Assembly (NCBI RefSeq): GCF_014647255.1
Contig: NZ_BMOV01000001.1
Coordinates: forward strand, 178,275-242,274
Direction of reading: 5' to 3'
Length of the DNA: 64,000 nucleotides
From: Iodidimonas muriae
GTDB lineage: Bacteria > Pseudomonadota > Alphaproteobacteria > Sphingomonadales > Rhodothalassiaceae
Both the position numbers and the translations under genes were made by a program. Shown piece after piece: positions 62,464 through 64,000 of the stretch (positions within the stretch are counted from its first letter, which is position 1; every line of letters starts with the position of its first letter). The notes beneath the pieces are model-generated. The model made no database searches. It was not told where the DNA came from and saw only the letters and a program-made list of their open reading frames with translations.

Positions 62464-63206
62464 GATGCGCTATCCTGTTGATCCGGATGGGACTGTTCGT
62501 CTTTTGAAGCGCGGGCAAAGGCGGTGTCATCCCGTTTGGGGCGTGCGTCTTTCATGGGGCGCCCCTCGATCACATAATAGGCGATTTCTGCAATATTGGT
62601 GGCCTGATCGCCCGCCCGCTCAATATTTTTTGCGATAAACAGCAAATGGGTGCAGGCGGTGATGATCTGCGGCTTTTCCATCATATAGGTCAGCAATTCG
62701 CGGAACAGGCTATCATAAAGCAGATCAATGCGCTCATCCCGTGTCCAGACATCTATGGCGCGGGTGCTATCGCGCTGGATAAACGCATCAAGCACATCGG
62801 TAATCATTCTTTGCGCTTCTTGCGCCATTTCGGGCAGTACGCTGATCTGGCGAATGGGGAGGGTATTGACCAATACGGTGGTTCGCTTGGCGATATTTTT
62901 GGAATAATCGCCAATCCGTTCCAAGGCGTTGGAGATTTTTATCGTTGCCACCAATTCACGCAGGTCATCGGCCAGTGGTGCACGACGTGCGATCACTTCG
63001 ATGGCTTTTTCTTCGGCACGCTGTTCCAGCAAATCGATCTTTTTGTCAGATGCGATGGCTTTTTCCGCCAGTTCTATATCGCGGGCCATCAACGCCGTCA
63101 CGGCATTGGCAAGCTGCATTTCTGCCAGACCTGCCATTTCGCTCAGGATGGCCCGCAACTGGTCCAGTTCGTCATCATAGGATTTTATTGTGTGAATATC
63201 GGTCAT
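62460..63206 (-). CDS. phoU: Phosphate signalling complex protein PhoU
   Basis: A 248-aa helical protein with the two PhoU three-helix bundles; the metal-binding motifs are in the ERIGDYSKNIAKR and ERAGDQATNIAE segments. It links Pst transport to the PhoR kinase, and normally limits the Pho response. AGAGGAG lies five bases before the ATG at 63206, favouring this start over the 12 codons upstream. It precedes phoB in one unit. The C-terminus is extended and polar (KRDDTAFARASKDEQSHPDQQDS). Confidence 0.95.
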   Translation of the reverse strand: MTDIHTIKSYDDELDQLRAILSEMAGLAEMQLANAVTALMARDIELAEKAIASDKKIDLLEQRAEEKAIEVIARRAPLADDLRELVATIKISNALERIGDYSKNIAKRTTVLVNTLPIRQISVLPEMAQEAQRMITDVLDAFIQRDSTRAIDVWTRDERIDLLYDSLFRELLTYMMEKPQIITACTHLLFIAKNIERAGDQATNIAEIAYYVIEGRPMKDARPKRDDTAFARASKDEQSHPDQQDSAS

Positions 63207-63263
63207 GTCGGCTCCTCTGCCACAATTGGCACGAATGCACATGCGTCTGTTTAAGACATTCCG

Positions 63264-63281
63264 ATTACAGTCATATGACGG
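63264..63281 (-). promoter_or_regulatory. Pho box upstream of phoU-phoB
   Basis: On the minus strand CCGTCATATGACTGTAAT matches the two tandem half sites of the Pho box (CTGTCATA-N3-CTGTCAT type) at 14 of 18 bases. It is 58 bases before the phoU ATG, so PhoB probably activates this unit itself. It lies in the 110 bases between phoR and phoU, which hold no gene. Confidence 0.6.
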
Positions 63282-63316
63282 TCCAGCGAGCAGATTGCGT
63301 GTCTTAGCTGATCCTT

Positions 63317-64000
63317 TCAGGGATGGTCTTCCGGCTCACGGGGGCCTTGATATATAGGGAGGGAGATGGTGACGGTGGTCCCTTTCCCCAATATGCTGCG
63401 GATATCCAGATGGCCGCGATGGCGCGACACGATATGTTTTACGATTGCAAGGCCAAGCCCCGTGCCCCCCAGCTTTCGGGATCGCGCCGCGTCGACCCGA
63501 TAAAAGCGCTCGGTCAGGCGGGGGAGATGTTCGGGCGGAATACCGGGGCCGTGATCCGTGATACTGATGGCGATGCCGCGTTGTCCGCTTTCGGGGATGC
63601 GGTCCACCGGCTGTGCAGATAAGGTCACGGTGCTGCCTTCATAGGCGTATTTCAGCGCATTGGATGTGAGATTTTGCAACATCTGGTGGATTTGGTCGGC
63701 ATCGCCTTGCACCGGTTCAAGGGAATCCGGCACAAGAATATTGATGGCCATATGACGTTTCTGGACGGTTGGCTCCAAAGATGCGGCAACGCCTTTTAAA
63801 ATGGGCTCAAGCGGCACGCTGCTTTTGGGCTGCACATGCTTGTCCAGTTCGATCCGCGAAAGGGATAACAGATCGTCGATCAAACGCACCATGCGGCGGG
63901 ATTCTTCTTCCATGATGCCCAAAAACCGCTCTTGGGCGGCTTCGTCGCCTTTGGCGGGGCCGTTCATGGTTTCAATGAAGCCGATCACAGACGATAAAGG
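63317..64000 (-). CDS. phoR: Phosphate regulon sensor kinase PhoR, C-terminal part (cut by window edge)
   Basis: The C-terminal 227 residues of a histidine kinase; the 5' end lies past the window. The first residues read PLSSVIGFIETMNGPA, the stretch just after the phosphoacceptor His of PhoR (the His itself is just outside). It then shows the N box (QNLTSNALKYAYEGS), G1 box (ITDHGPGIPPEHLP), and G2 (KLGGTGLGLAIVKHI). It phosphorylates PhoB under phosphate limitation. The pst transporter genes are not between phoR and phoU, as they are in many alphaproteobacteria. Confidence 0.9.
   Translation of the reverse strand, partial: PLSSVIGFIETMNGPAKGDEAAQERFLGIMEEESRRMVRLIDDLLSLSRIELDKHVQPKSSVPLEPILKGVAASLEPTVQKRHMAINILVPDSLEPVQGDADQIHQMLQNLTSNALKYAYEGSTVTLSAQPVDRIPESGQRGIAISITDHGPGIPPEHLPRLTERFYRVDAARSRKLGGTGLGLAIVKHIVSRHRGHLDIRSILGKGTTVTISLPIYQGPREPEDHP

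Overview
The window reads as a chromosomal segment of an alphaproteobacterium with moderate GC content and dense, mostly overlapping operons. No genus can be assigned from the sequence alone. About 50 kb of it (roughly 6.4-61 kb) is one large exopolysaccharide (EPS) / exosortase-A (XrtA, PEP-CTERM) locus. It is flanked on the left by unrelated metabolic genes and on the right by the Pho phosphate-response regulators.

Left flank (1-6.2 kb): the 5' part of a DUF1289 gene, a PimD-like acyl-CoA dehydrogenase, an ergothioneine pair (egtB-egtD), a uracil-DNA-glycosylase-family protein coupled to a lipoprotein alpha/beta hydrolase, and a group of very small membrane proteins. One of these small proteins has a good sigma-54 promoter.

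Regulatory and cargo section (6.3-20.2 kb): PEP-CTERM protein genes at 6.5, 14.1 and 15.3 kb, the sigma-54-type regulator pair prsK-prsR, and the TPR lipoprotein prsT. Each PEP-CTERM gene has a -24/-12 promoter preceded by one or two copies of a 17-bp motif (consensus about TGTAAA-N3-TTCCGACA). This gives a coherent PrsK/PrsR/RpoN regulon readable from the DNA. The two longer PEP-CTERM genes are a tandem duplication that includes the terminators. Next come a methyltransferase, a ThiF(E1-like)-nitroreductase fusion, and the exosortase-associated acyltransferase, which resembles autoinducer synthases. Their joint chemistry is unknown.

EPS assembly section (20.6-39.4 kb): outer-membrane export lipoprotein, chain-length regulator, tyrosine autokinase, ExeA-like ATPase, deacetylase, FemAB-like protein, XrtA-EpsI, amidotransferase, priming glycosyltransferase, several glycosyltransferases and an O-ligase. 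An unusual export-domain/beta-barrel fusion gene in this section is interrupted by one in-frame amber codon.

Decoration section (39.5-60.9 kb): a secreted C-type-lectin-like protein, four sulfotransferases, a DXD glycosyltransferase-like protein, a flippase, and a second amidotransferase with a displaced N-terminal Cys. Then the XrtA-associated hydrolase pair, ACP, GNAT, acyl-CoA ligase and PLP decarboxylase, a kelch/beta-helix secreted protein, GDP-mannose synthesis, another glycosyltransferase and a deacetylase-like protein. The inference is an assembly line for a mannose-containing, probably sulfated and acyl/amino-decorated EPS, with PEP-CTERM proteins sorted to the same envelope.

Right flank (61-64 kb): two small membrane proteins and phoR-phoU-phoB with a recognisable Pho box. 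No tRNA, rRNA, CRISPR array, transposase or integrase was seen.
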